64,000 nucleotides of DNA, from positions 62,001 through 126,000 of the forward strand of contig CAZVIH010000064.1 in the NCBI GenBank assembly GCA_964627755.1, written 5' to 3'. Under the pieces are notes generated by a model, which did no database searches, was not told the origin of the DNA, and worked only from the letters and a program-made list of their open reading frames with translations. This stretch comes from B10-G9 sp964627755 (lineage in GTDB: Bacteria; Chloroflexota; Anaerolineae; Anaerolineales; UBA11858). The translations under genes were made by a program, and so were the position numbers. Shown here in pieces: positions 51,798 to 60,405 of the stretch. Every line of letters begins with the position of its first letter. The stretch's first letter is position 1.

Positions 51798-52025
51798 TTA
51801 ATACGTTCGAACGCTTTGTTTTTTCTGTCTTCTCTTATTTGCACTGCGGCGCTTGCGCCGGCGGATCGCTTTCTTGCGTTGAATGCGCGCTAGTTCACTC
51901 TTAGAAACAAACCACCTCTTGCGGCGAACTGTGCTCAGTACACCACTTCGAGATACTTTTTTCCTGAAGCGCTTCATCATCTGCTTCTGCGATTCATTAG
52001 GTCGGACTTCAACTCGTACAGCCAA
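51798..52025 (-). CDS. rpsU: Ribosomal protein bS21
   Basis: A 75-residue basic protein with the bS21 pattern (VRPNESQKQMMKRFRKKVSRSGVLSTVRRKRWF, then RKKAIRRRKRRSANKRRQKK). The start is TTG 52023-52025, preceded by purine-rich AAGGATGTGAGAA; no in-frame ATG is available. Its roughly 140-nt leader contains a strong hairpin, suggesting regulation of the whole rpsU-infA-rpoD cluster. Confidence 0.92.
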   Translation of the reverse strand: MAVRVEVRPNESQKQMMKRFRKKVSRSGVLSTVRRKRWFVSKSELARIQRKKAIRRRKRRSANKRRQKKQSVRTY

Positions 52026-52061
52026 GACTTCTCACATCCTTTCTTTTCGGCACTCATACAC

Positions 52062-52092
52062 AAAGGGCGAGGCCTTTATGCCTTCACCCTTT
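52062..52092 (-). promoter_or_regulatory. Strong hairpin in the rpsU leader
   Basis: In the mRNA AAAGGGUGA-(A)-GGC pairs with GCC-UCGCCCUUU, giving a 12-bp stem with one bulged A and a 6-nt loop. It ends 36 nt before the rpsU start and has no T-run, so it is not a terminator. A second small hairpin GCGGA-ATAA-TCCGC lies at 52141-52154. Confidence 0.5.
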
Positions 52093-52173
52093 CATGGTTC
52101 GTGGCCTAAATTTCTGGCAATTTGCTTTGCGCAAACTGTTGCGGATTATTCCGCCCTTACCTATCTCCCCCCA

Positions 52174-52201
52174 AGTATACCTTGAAAAACTTACAATGCA
52201 A
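52174..52201 (-). promoter_or_regulatory. Promoter of the rpsU-infA-rpoD-carD-rpmI series
   Basis: Minus strand TTGCAT (52201-52196), a 16-bp spacer and TATACT (52179-52174). Predicted start is about 52168, giving a leader of about 142 nt. Confidence 0.5.
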
Positions 52202-52237
52202 TAGAATAATGCTGGAAAATATAACAAAATGCTTACA

Positions 52238-52266
52238 TTGACGGCAAATTTGGGACATGCTAGAAT
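52238..52266 (+). promoter_or_regulatory. Promoter positioned for a leaderless mRNA
   Basis: TTGACG (52238-52243), a 17-bp spacer and TAGAAT (52261-52266), then six bases and ATG 52273-52275. Transcription would start at, or within a base or two of, the A of the ATG. There is no ribosome binding site. Confidence 0.65.
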
Positions 52267-52272
52267 AATTTG

Positions 52273-54108
52273 ATGGAAATTCAACAAAATCAGGTTAAAA
52301 ATCCTTTGGACCATATCCCGGAGGAAAATAATACCACTAAAAAACTGCAAGAATGGATGGATGCCACCAGAGGTTTTCCAGCAGGAGTATTTTATTCGGC
52401 TTCCCTTGCTGAAGGTATTTATATTAATCCAAAAATGCTTGAGTATCTAAAACTGGAACAGACATCTATCAGCCCTGTTCTGGATGAATATTTTTGGTCA
52501 CGCCTTGAATCTATCTCAGAAGACCCTGAACAAGCTCGGGTATCGATCGTTAATGCCAAAGAACGGATCCAATCGGAACCGAATGCAGAATTTAGGTTGG
52601 ACACAGGTCTTGGTAACTGCCTGGTATTCAGGTTGTTTCAGATGAGCCTTACAGGGTCTGGTAATCGCGCCTATGGTGGTATTGTCTTAGACCAGGTTGA
52701 CGGACGGGAAGTTTATTGCCGTCAGGTGAAAATGCTGGAAGAGATTAGTGTTAAGGCCAGGAAGGAAAACGCTTCTGCCAAGGGGAAGTTGGATGCCCTG
52801 GTAGATAACCTTCATATTTGGAGTCCGGATGTTCTGGATGAATTTTTATCTGATACAAAAAGCCAGCTTGATCTGGTGAATCAATCTCTCGATCTGATGC
52901 TGAATTTGATCCGCGCTTTTGGGGAGCTTCCTGTGTTCTCTGATACGGTTAATGTAAATGAGTTCTTGAAAGAGATCATTTTAGAGCAAAAGCAGGCTGA
53001 ATTTCGGCTATCGGAGCAGCAAGAAAAGAATTCACATTCACCCTTGTCTGTCATTGATCCGGCTTTAACCCGTCTGTCCCTTCAATACTTGATGAAAGAA
53101 ATCGTCTCTAATAATCCCGAAGGTCAGCCAGTTGATGTGTCAGTCAATGTCGGAGAACAGGATTTAAATATCAAACTGGAAAGCCCCAGGACGCTACCTT
53201 TACCTGGTCTGTCGACTGATCAGGAAGAAATTGAAGTATCTGGTCAGAACATCAGGCTCTACCTGGCAAAAAAAATTATTAATACTCAGGGGGGGGCGAT
53301 AACCATCTTGAGGAAAGCGCCGGGCTCAGAAGCAATCTCAAGGATTGAGATCAGTTTACCTTCCGCGGCAGGATCTCAATCTTCTCAACAGCATGGTCCA
53401 CCATCAGCGCAAGAAGGAATGGCAGAAGGCCGAATTTTGCTGGCAGAAGCCCAGGCTGATTACCAGATCCGGCTGAGTGAAACCCTGAAAGGGGCTGGTT
53501 ACCGGGTGGATCTGGCTTCTGATGGAAGCACGGCTCTTGACTTGGCCCAGTCTATAAATCCAGATCTGGTTATTGTGGCCCGGAATCTTCCTGGATTGGA
53601 TGGGCTGCTGGTAACTCAGGGGATTCGGCGCTGGTCAGCACTCCCAATTATTATGTTAAGCGAGAGGACAGACCCTGGTGATTTGTTATACGCCTACCAG
53701 CTGGGAGTAGATGATTATTTAAAAAAACCAGTATCAACTCCAGAGCTGCTCGCCAGGGCGCAGGTTTGCCTGCGGCGCAGCGAACGTACCAAACATCCCA
53801 TTACTCCTGATCTTTTTCAATCCAACCTGATAAGAATTGATTATTCCACAAGGCAAGTCTGGGTCAGAGGGAAACCTGTGGAACTGACGCCCATCGAATA
53901 TAACTTGCTGGTTTTTATGTCCCGGCAGGGAAAACAGATCATGCCTTATGAACAACTGCTGGAAAGTGTTTGGGAAGGACCGGATAAAGGGACCAGGCAG
54001 GGATTGTTTGTTCATGTTAAACGGTTGAGGGAAAAAATTGAAGCAGATCCCAAGAATCCCCAGATTATCAATAATAAATGGGGAGTGGGGTATGTATTTA
54101 ATCCTTGA
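52273..54108 (+). CDS. Regulator with degenerate kinase-like domain, pseudo-receiver and winged-helix output
   Basis: A 611-residue protein with no membrane segment. Residues 1-150 are unassigned. Residues about 165-370 resemble the helical and HATPase parts of a histidine kinase (IRLYLAKKIINTQGGAITI matches the G2-like region), but there is no phosphorylatable His motif, no Asn box and no DxGxG. A receiver-like domain (about 385-500) has Ala436 in IVARNLPGLDG in place of the phospho-acceptor Asp, and LLAEAQAD in place of the acidic pair. A C-terminal OmpR-type winged helix (about 515-608) has ELTPIEYNLLVFMSRQG. It probably acts without phosphorylation. Confidence 0.85.
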   Translation: MEIQQNQVKNPLDHIPEENNTTKKLQEWMDATRGFPAGVFYSASLAEGIYINPKMLEYLKLEQTSISPVLDEYFWSRLESISEDPEQARVSIVNAKERIQSEPNAEFRLDTGLGNCLVFRLFQMSLTGSGNRAYGGIVLDQVDGREVYCRQVKMLEEISVKARKENASAKGKLDALVDNLHIWSPDVLDEFLSDTKSQLDLVNQSLDLMLNLIRAFGELPVFSDTVNVNEFLKEIILEQKQAEFRLSEQQEKNSHSPLSVIDPALTRLSLQYLMKEIVSNNPEGQPVDVSVNVGEQDLNIKLESPRTLPLPGLSTDQEEIEVSGQNIRLYLAKKIINTQGGAITILRKAPGSEAISRIEISLPSAAGSQSSQQHGPPSAQEGMAEGRILLAEAQADYQIRLSETLKGAGYRVDLASDGSTALDLAQSINPDLVIVARNLPGLDGLLVTQGIRRWSALPIIMLSERTDPGDLLYAYQLGVDDYLKKPVSTPELLARAQVCLRRSERTKHPITPDLFQSNLIRIDYSTRQVWVRGKPVELTPIEYNLLVFMSRQGKQIMPYEQLLESVWEGPDKGTRQGLFVHVKRLREKIEADPKNPQIINNKWGVGYVFNP

Positions 54109-54122
54109 TTGAGGGGTGTTAA

Positions 54123-54151
54123 TTGACAAATATTCTAAAGTTTGTCATAAT
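54123..54151 (+). promoter_or_regulatory. rpsA promoter overlapped by an inverted repeat
   Basis: Perfect -35 TTGACA (54123-54128), 17-bp spacer, -10 CATAAT (54146-54151). An inverted repeat TGACAAA-N10-TTTGTCA (54124-54147) covers the -35 and reaches the -10, a good candidate operator. Predicted start is about 54158, with a leader of about 140 nt. Confidence 0.75.
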
Positions 54152-54199
54152 TTGAACGGAAGTACGGAGGTAATTATAACTCATTCAATTTGCTGAACC

Positions 54200-54240
54200 T
54201 TAGTGCTGCCTCAGGAGTGATTGGGCAGCTAATTTTTTTT
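54200..54240 (+). terminator. Intrinsic terminator within the rpsA leader (attenuator candidate)
   Basis: TTA-(GT)-GCTGCC pairs with GGCAGC-TAA across a 13-nt loop and is followed by eight T (54233-54240). It lies after the rpsA promoter and before the rpsA start, so it could attenuate rpsA as well as end the upstream gene. The segment CTGCCT (54206-54211) can alternatively pair with AGGCAG (54242-54247). Confidence 0.7.
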
Positions 54241-54297
54241 CAGGCAGACTATGATATCCCTAAGCAAATATTTTTCAGGAGTTAAACGCAGAGATTC

Positions 54298-55653
54298 ATG
54301 GAGAATGAGACCTTAACCCCAGAGCCAGAGCAGGAAAACCAGGTGCCGGAAGAAGATCAAACAGAGGATCAGCCGGGATGGTTTAAAGAAGTTGTCGACC
54401 ATTATGATGTCGACAAACCCCAAAAAGGAGAAATGCTCAAGGGTACGATTCTGGATATCCAGGAAAGCTCAATCGTGCTCGATGTTGGTTTTAAACGTGA
54501 TGCGATCATCCCGGGACAGGACCTGGAGCGAGTGGATTCCGAGGTACTGAAAAATTTATCAACCGGAGATGAGATCTTCGTTAGTGTTATTCGGACGCCG
54601 GTGGGTGATGAGGATTTATTAGTATCCCTCCAGAGGGGTCTAGATTATAAAACCTGGATCAAGGCAGAAGAATTAGCTCGGTCTAATAAACAAATTGAAT
54701 TAGAGGTTGTTGACCAGAACCGTGGCGGATTGCTGGTTGCGTACGAGAATCTACGTGGCTTTGTTCCTAACTCCCATATACCTGCCATCCGGAGAGGAAC
54801 CAGCATGCAGCGGGCGGGGGAAATTAAATCCGAGATGATAGGAAAGACCCTACCTCTTAAAGTGATAGAAGTGGACCAGAAAGAACGCCGCCTGGTCTTT
54901 TCAGCCCGCGTAGTCCAGAAAGGCCAGCGACTGAAAAGGCTCAATGAAATTGAAATTGGCTCAATAGTTAAATCAAGGGTCGTGAATATTGTGGATTTTG
55001 GGATCTTTATCGACCTGGATGGAATTGACGGTTTAGTTCATAAATCGGAAATCGACTGGGAAAGGATCCCTCACCCCTCAAAATTGTTTAAGATTGGTGA
55101 TGAGATCGAGGTTAAGATCATCGGCATTGATAAAGAAAAGGAGCGGGTGAGCTTGAGCCGCAAAATTCTGCTTCCTAATCCCTGGTTGAAACTTGTAGAG
55201 AAGTTCCAGGTGGGTGATATTGTAGAAGGTATGGTTGTTTCTGTGCTTGATTTCGGGGCTTTTGTCGAACTGACCGAAGGTTTGCAGGGTTTGGTCCATA
55301 TCAGTGAAATAGGTTATGCAAACACTGAAGATCCTAAAGCTGTTGTCAAAAAAGGAGATCCAGTTATTGTTAAGGTGATGGCAATCGATCAGGCCAGAGA
55401 ACGGATCTCACTAAGTATGAGACGGGTGCCGATTTCAGAACAAATGGAATGGATCATGAATCTGGAATATGCGTCTGAAGGTATTTTATTGGATAAAGAT
55501 GAAGACCTTCCGGAAGCAGACCCGGAAGAAGAAATTGAAAAGAAAAACTCGAAAACAGGCAACACTGCAGACATTAATGGGGAAGAAATTGAAGACCTAA
55601 AACCAGAAGAAAATCCTGGAGGGCAAGAACAGGATGCTCCGCTGGAAGAATAA
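54298..55653 (+). CDS. rpsA: Ribosomal protein S1-like, four S1 domains
   Basis: A 451-residue RNA-binding protein. An acidic N-terminus (about 1-35) is followed by four S1 OB-fold repeats (about 45-110, 128-195, 215-285, 300-372), for example GSIVKSRVVNIVDFGIFIDLDGIDGLVHKSEI and GDIVEGMVVSVLDFGAFVELTEGLQGLVHISEI patterns. A highly acidic tail of about 65 residues completes it. Four-domain S1 is usual outside proteobacteria. It helps mRNA binding by the 30S subunit. AGGAG lies 16 bases before ATG 54298-54300, farther than normal. Confidence 0.92.
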   Translation: MENETLTPEPEQENQVPEEDQTEDQPGWFKEVVDHYDVDKPQKGEMLKGTILDIQESSIVLDVGFKRDAIIPGQDLERVDSEVLKNLSTGDEIFVSVIRTPVGDEDLLVSLQRGLDYKTWIKAEELARSNKQIELEVVDQNRGGLLVAYENLRGFVPNSHIPAIRRGTSMQRAGEIKSEMIGKTLPLKVIEVDQKERRLVFSARVVQKGQRLKRLNEIEIGSIVKSRVVNIVDFGIFIDLDGIDGLVHKSEIDWERIPHPSKLFKIGDEIEVKIIGIDKEKERVSLSRKILLPNPWLKLVEKFQVGDIVEGMVVSVLDFGAFVELTEGLQGLVHISEIGYANTEDPKAVVKKGDPVIVKVMAIDQARERISLSMRRVPISEQMEWIMNLEYASEGILLDKDEDLPEADPEEEIEKKNSKTGNTADINGEEIEDLKPEENPGGQEQDAPLEE

Positions 55654-55715
55654 TCCACCTCTGACGAATTGGTAAATCCTGATTAAATAGGCCTATCCAG
55701 GTGTGTATAGATAGG

Positions 55716-55743
55716 GTGGCTGACAAGAATCAGCCACATATTT
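55716..55743. terminator. Hairpin between converging genes
   Basis: Perfect 8-bp stem GTGGCTGA with TCAGCCAC around a 6-nt loop, followed by ATATTT. The T-run is short, so efficiency is uncertain; position between converging genes supports a terminator role. Confidence 0.55.
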
Positions 55744-55939
55744 AAGCATCAGTTTGGGTGTAGCTGTTTACCTGTTTGTTCAGATGGGATGGATACTCAT
55801 CCTGAAGATCCTCACAATCACACTTTTCCCCAACCATACATTTCCTGCAGCAAAAAACCTGCTGACCTTTTTCTATAGGCTCCCAGCGAATTTCCACGCC
55901 ACATCCATCACACCAGAGTGTATCAGCGTACCATACCAT
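55742..55939 (-). CDS. Small cysteine-rich, probable metal-binding protein
   Basis: A 65-residue protein with CDGCG near residue 10 and FCCRKCMVGEKCDCED near 29-44: eight cysteines arranged like a zinc ribbon or a small metallothionein. The C-terminal 20 residues are polar and probably flexible. A strong GGGAGGTG site precedes ATG 55937-55939, which supports a real gene. The specific family and the bound metal are unknown. It stands alone between rpsA and dinG. Confidence 0.75.
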   Translation of the reverse strand: MVWYADTLWCDGCGVEIRWEPIEKGQQVFCCRKCMVGEKCDCEDLQDEYPSHLNKQVNSYTQTDA

Positions 55940-56116
55940 CTAACACCTCCCTTGTAATAGGATTTTATTTGGGTACATCTACACAACCTGAGAACTCAGG
56001 ATTGTCCGCTGGGATATAGTCATTGAGCGATAGTGTAGAGCTGGAGAGTTGAGATCTTTATAAGAAATATCTGATTTAACTATAACAAAAATTGTTAATA
56101 AGTTCAAGCTCCAGGC

Positions 56117-58960
56117 TTATATATTCAGCCAGCGGCTGGCATCATCCGCTAGATCTGCGAGAAAACCCTGTTTTATGGTGCAGTTAGGAAGGGAATTTAT
56201 GAACAGATTCCCATATGTCTTGGTCAAAAGCCTTTTATCGAATATAACAACAACACCAACATCTTTTTTGGTTCTGATCAATCTACCAAAACCCTGCCTG
56301 AAACTGAGAATTGCTTCGGGAAGCATGTACTCCTGAAAGCTGTCGTGATAAGTTTCAGCTCTGGCTGCGACAATTGGATCTGATGGAACTTTAAATGGCA
56401 GTTTGGCAATCACTAACACAGAGAGATCCTGCCCGGGTATATCCACACCCTCCCAGAAAGCTCTGGTACCCAGTAATACAGACTGCTCTGCCTGGCGAAA
56501 GCTTTTTAACAGAGTGTGGGGGGAAGGTCCGCTTCCCTGTTCATAAACAATGATACCTTCCTGGGCCAGTGGGCCAGTGATAGCTCTTCCTGTTTCCTGT
56601 AACTGGTTGTATGAAGTGAATAAGACAAGTGTTCGTCCGCCGGTAGCCTTGCAAAGGGAGATCAGGCCTTTATTGAGTGCCAGTTGATGGCCTTTATAAT
56701 CAGATGGTTCAGGGATATCCTCAACAAGGTATAAAAGGGAAGCATTCTGATAGTCAAATGGAGAGCCGAGAGCCAGTTCTTCTGCGTCATTCGCGCCTAA
56801 CCTGTTGCGGATGTAATCGAAGCTCCCTGCAGTGGTTAATGTTGCCGAAGTAAGGATTACAGCTCTTTTTTCAAACCAGATGTAACGTTCCATCAGATCC
56901 CCAATATGCAAAGGTGCTGCCTGGATGGCGACAGTTGGTCTCTGGGGAGGAGATTCGATCCAGTAGATCATATTTGGATCTGGTTCAAAGACCAGATGGT
57001 CGATATTTTCATACATTTCGTATAGCTCTCGGGAGGCTTCCCGCAGATCGTTCAGGATCGCTTCATATTGGGATTCGTCAGTCCGGTTTTTCCCAAGCAG
57101 CTCATTGATGGATTCCCATAGTTTTTGGATATCTTCCAGCAGGCCGTAGAGCGATTGGCGGGCTTCGTCCCAGGATTTTTCTACATCATCCCATTCTCCC
57201 TGTTCCCGCAAAATGCCGCGGAAATTCTCAGAAACCCTTGAGGAAGATTCGATCCTCGCCTGCTGGGTATACCTTCCGGTCGGTCTTCCACCCCTTGACC
57301 TGTCCAGAAGCAGCTGCAGGATTCGGAAAAGATCATCCATACGACTCTGGGTCTTGAAAGACCGGGAGATGATCGATTGCACAAGCTGGTTAAGAGAAGC
57401 AAAATCACTGGGAGACAATTTGTCTTCACCCAGTTTTGTGATCCAGCTTAAAATTCCTTTCTTTTCGTCACCAAGAACCGAAAGCGATTTTCGTAATAAT
57501 GAGTGAGATGTATAGAAGCTAAGAGCATTGGTTGTAGCGCTTTCCAGGTGGTGGGCCTCATCGATAATCAAGGTGTCATACTCGGGAAGGATTCTATTTC
57601 CGGTAGCAACATCTGCCAGCAGGAGCGCGTGGTTAACGATGATGATATGTGAAGAATGTGCTCGCTGCCTGGCCTGGTAAAAAGGACAGCGGCCGCCGGT
57701 TCGTTTTAAACAACCCTCGGTGGAACAGTCTTCATGTTCTGCGGAAATCCGATTCCAGATCCGGCGTTCCTCAGGTCCATTCAAATTTATCTCTCCCCGA
57801 TCCCCTGTCAGACTGGATTCCAGCCAAACCAAGATTTTCCCCAAAACGCGCATCTCTTCTTCATTTTTTGGTTTGCTTTTGCGCAGGCTTTCCAGATGAT
57901 GGGGACAAAGGTAATTCGAGCGGCCCTTTAAAACAGTTGCCCTGCATTTCAGGTCCATAGTCTCAAGCAGCAAGGGGATATCTTTGGTAATGAGCTGGTC
58001 TTGAAGGTTGATGGTATTGGTAGAGATCACTACCCGCTGCTGATTTTTTGTGGACCACAATGCCGCTGGAATGAGGTAGGCCAGGGATTTACCGATGCCG
58101 GTGCCTGCTTCGATCAAATAGTGTCTGCCATCAGATATTGCCCGGGATGCTGCCCGGAGCATTTCCATTTGTTCAGACCGATGTTCATAATCTGGAAATG
58201 ATTTGTGGAATGGACCGCCTGGTTCAAGCACAGCGGTCACTTCATCCAGGTCCAAGCCCTTAATGGTCTCTTTGGGTTCGATAGGTGCTAATTCTGAGGG
58301 AGGAGCTTGCGCTAAAAGGGGATTCTGGTACGGCTCTCCAGCGGCAGAAGGATCTTGCTCTTTCTTCTCCTGGTAAGCCCATTGGAAAGGTAGTGTACCT
58401 CCCCATCCGGTTCCGGGACAGAGGTGAACTATCTCACCAAGGGTCGGCAGCGATAGATCCAGAATCATATCAAACATGATCTGATAGATCGCCTGTGTGA
58501 CCTTGGTATCATCCAGGGCTCGATGGGTTGCTCGCATTGGCACACCCAAAACTTGTCCCAGTGCCCTTAAGTTGTAGCGCCCTTCAGCTGGCAGGATCAC
58601 AGAGGCCATTTCGTATGTATCAATTGAGGGGTTCTTTTTCAGGGAGCCCGCTGCTCGCAGAAAGGATAGATCGAATTTCACGTTGTGACCAATAACGGGA
58701 ACATCTCCCACAAAGTCAATCAATTGGCTGATTGCTTCTTCAATATAGGGGATCTTATCGCCTCTCACCATAGCATCCGTGATGCCGGTTAATTGAGAAA
58801 TGAAAGGAGGAATCTTGATCCCGGGATTGATCAGAGTCTCAAATTCTGACTCAATTCCCTTGTCAGTGAAGCGAATGGCACCAATTTCGATGATCCTGTC
58901 AGTTTTAGAATCAAGTCCAGTGGTTTCGATATCTAAAGCCACTAATGTTCTTTTTGTCAT
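56117..58960 (-). CDS. dinG: DnaQ-DinG fusion: 3'-5' exonuclease and XPD-type helicase
   Basis: A 947-residue fusion. The N-terminal DEDD exonuclease domain (1-165) has LVALDIETTGLDSKTDRIIEIGAI, GHNVKFDLSFL and HRALDDTKVT. The helicase part has Walker A EAGTGIGKS (near 285) and a DEAH box IIDEAHHLE (near 466). A four-cysteine set (YLCPHH, EDCSTEGC, RCPFY) fits an XPD-like [4Fe-4S] cluster. C-terminal motif VI has FRQGFGRLIRTKKDVG. Such fusions are common in Gram-positives and act in repair of D-loops, R-loops and damaged forks. Confidence 0.93.
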   Translation of the reverse strand: MTKRTLVALDIETTGLDSKTDRIIEIGAIRFTDKGIESEFETLINPGIKIPPFISQLTGITDAMVRGDKIPYIEEAISQLIDFVGDVPVIGHNVKFDLSFLRAAGSLKKNPSIDTYEMASVILPAEGRYNLRALGQVLGVPMRATHRALDDTKVTQAIYQIMFDMILDLSLPTLGEIVHLCPGTGWGGTLPFQWAYQEKKEQDPSAAGEPYQNPLLAQAPPSELAPIEPKETIKGLDLDEVTAVLEPGGPFHKSFPDYEHRSEQMEMLRAASRAISDGRHYLIEAGTGIGKSLAYLIPAALWSTKNQQRVVISTNTINLQDQLITKDIPLLLETMDLKCRATVLKGRSNYLCPHHLESLRKSKPKNEEEMRVLGKILVWLESSLTGDRGEINLNGPEERRIWNRISAEHEDCSTEGCLKRTGGRCPFYQARQRAHSSHIIIVNHALLLADVATGNRILPEYDTLIIDEAHHLESATTNALSFYTSHSLLRKSLSVLGDEKKGILSWITKLGEDKLSPSDFASLNQLVQSIISRSFKTQSRMDDLFRILQLLLDRSRGGRPTGRYTQQARIESSSRVSENFRGILREQGEWDDVEKSWDEARQSLYGLLEDIQKLWESINELLGKNRTDESQYEAILNDLREASRELYEMYENIDHLVFEPDPNMIYWIESPPQRPTVAIQAAPLHIGDLMERYIWFEKRAVILTSATLTTAGSFDYIRNRLGANDAEELALGSPFDYQNASLLYLVEDIPEPSDYKGHQLALNKGLISLCKATGGRTLVLFTSYNQLQETGRAITGPLAQEGIIVYEQGSGPSPHTLLKSFRQAEQSVLLGTRAFWEGVDIPGQDLSVLVIAKLPFKVPSDPIVAARAETYHDSFQEYMLPEAILSFRQGFGRLIRTKKDVGVVVIFDKRLLTKTYGNLFINSLPNCTIKQGFLADLADDASRWLNI

Positions 58961-59038
58961 AAGTAGTGATCCTGCGGCAGAGTTTGAACTATAACCTGCT
59001 AGTTAGAGGCATTAAATCAGATCATGAATAGGATATCT

Positions 59039-60400
59039 TCAGGAATTTCCAAAGGCTTGGATGATCCGGGCCATATGTTTTGCGCCTTTCAGATAAAGAT
59101 CAATGCGGATATTTTCGTCTGGCGCATGAGCATTACCGCCTGGATAACCGATCCCGGCAGTGACAACCGGCAATTGTAGCGTGGAGACAAAAGCATGATT
59201 TGGACCCGAGCCGCCAACCATGGGTACCAGTTCCATCTGGCTGCCGTAGGCAGAGATAGATGTATCAACAACAAGTTTTACAAAGGGGTCGTCAGGATCA
59301 GTTCGCGCCGGCGGACCGCCCCCTAAATACTCAATATCAATATCTTGAAAACCTTCCTGGTCAAGATGCCTTCGTAACTGTATTAAAACCTCTTCTGGTG
59401 TCTGGTTTGGCACAAGCCGGAAGTCCACTTTTGCTGATGCGCTGGCCGGTAAAACGGTTTTGGATCCCGGCCCCTGGTAACCGGATGTCAATCCACAAAT
59501 TGTACAAGTTGGCTCAAAGACACTGGCGACCTGCAGCTCGGTTTCATCCTCGTAATCTTTCAGAAAGCCTTTGATACCGTACCTTGATTTTAGCTCAGAA
59601 CTGACGGGTGGAAGTGCCGCCAGCATTTGAATGTCCTTATCCGTTGGAGGGATGATGGAGTCATAAAATCCAGGCAAACGGATATGCTCGTTTTGATCTT
59701 TCAGAGTGTTTAAAGCCCAAATGAGGCGCCAAGCAGGGTTGGGAAAGATAGATCCGCCCAGCCCGGAGTGCACGTCCTGATCAGCGGTTTTTATTGACAG
59801 TTCAACATAACATATACCCCGCAATCCCAGATACTGCATGGGAATATCGCGGTGATCTACACCACCAAATTCCCAGATACAGGCATCTGCCTGGAGTAGA
59901 TCCTGGTGTTTTTCTATAAAAGCTGGCAAATGGACACTGCCTATTTCTTCTTCCCCTTCGAGGATGAATTTGATGTTGCAGGGTAGTTCACCAAATTCAT
60001 TCAAGATAGCATCGATGGCAAATAAACGGTAGGTAAAGTGTCCCTTATCGTCGCTGATACCCCGCCCATACATTTTTCCATCTCGTTCTTCTGGATCAAA
60101 GGGGGGTGAAGTCCAGAGCTCAAAAGGTTCGGCTGGCTGGACATCATAATGGTTATAAATCAATAGCGTTTTATCTGTTTTGCCTTTTCTTTCAGCTAGC
60201 ACAACCGGGAATCCAGCGGTAGCATATATATTTACGTCAAACCCTCGTTTTTCAAGCATGGCAGCAGTCATTTGGGCTGCTTCTTCCATACCCAATTTCT
60301 GAGCAGCCACACTGGGCTGTTGACAGTACTTTTTGAGTTCAGTCAGGCTGTTCTTTAAATTAGCTTCTAGAAATGAATCAATATTAGAAAATTCTGTCAT
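59039..60400 (-). CDS. M20-family metallopeptidase (dipeptidase-like)
   Basis: A 453-residue M20 zinc peptidase. Metal-binding and catalytic segments are visible: YNHYDVQP, GRGISDDKGH, EGEEEIGS, and GSGPNHAF near the C-terminus, with a dimerisation domain between. The sequence type is closest to dipeptidases (CNDP/DapE-like M20 group); substrates are likely short peptides. No signal peptide. ATG 60398-60400 has GGAG 9 bases upstream and lies 5 bp after the udk stop, so the genes are co-transcribed. Confidence 0.9.
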   Translation of the reverse strand: MTEFSNIDSFLEANLKNSLTELKKYCQQPSVAAQKLGMEEAAQMTAAMLEKRGFDVNIYATAGFPVVLAERKGKTDKTLLIYNHYDVQPAEPFELWTSPPFDPEERDGKMYGRGISDDKGHFTYRLFAIDAILNEFGELPCNIKFILEGEEEIGSVHLPAFIEKHQDLLQADACIWEFGGVDHRDIPMQYLGLRGICYVELSIKTADQDVHSGLGGSIFPNPAWRLIWALNTLKDQNEHIRLPGFYDSIIPPTDKDIQMLAALPPVSSELKSRYGIKGFLKDYEDETELQVASVFEPTCTICGLTSGYQGPGSKTVLPASASAKVDFRLVPNQTPEEVLIQLRRHLDQEGFQDIDIEYLGGGPPARTDPDDPFVKLVVDTSISAYGSQMELVPMVGGSGPNHAFVSTLQLPVVTAGIGYPGGNAHAPDENIRIDLYLKGAKHMARIIQAFGNS

Positions 60401-60405
60401 TAAGA

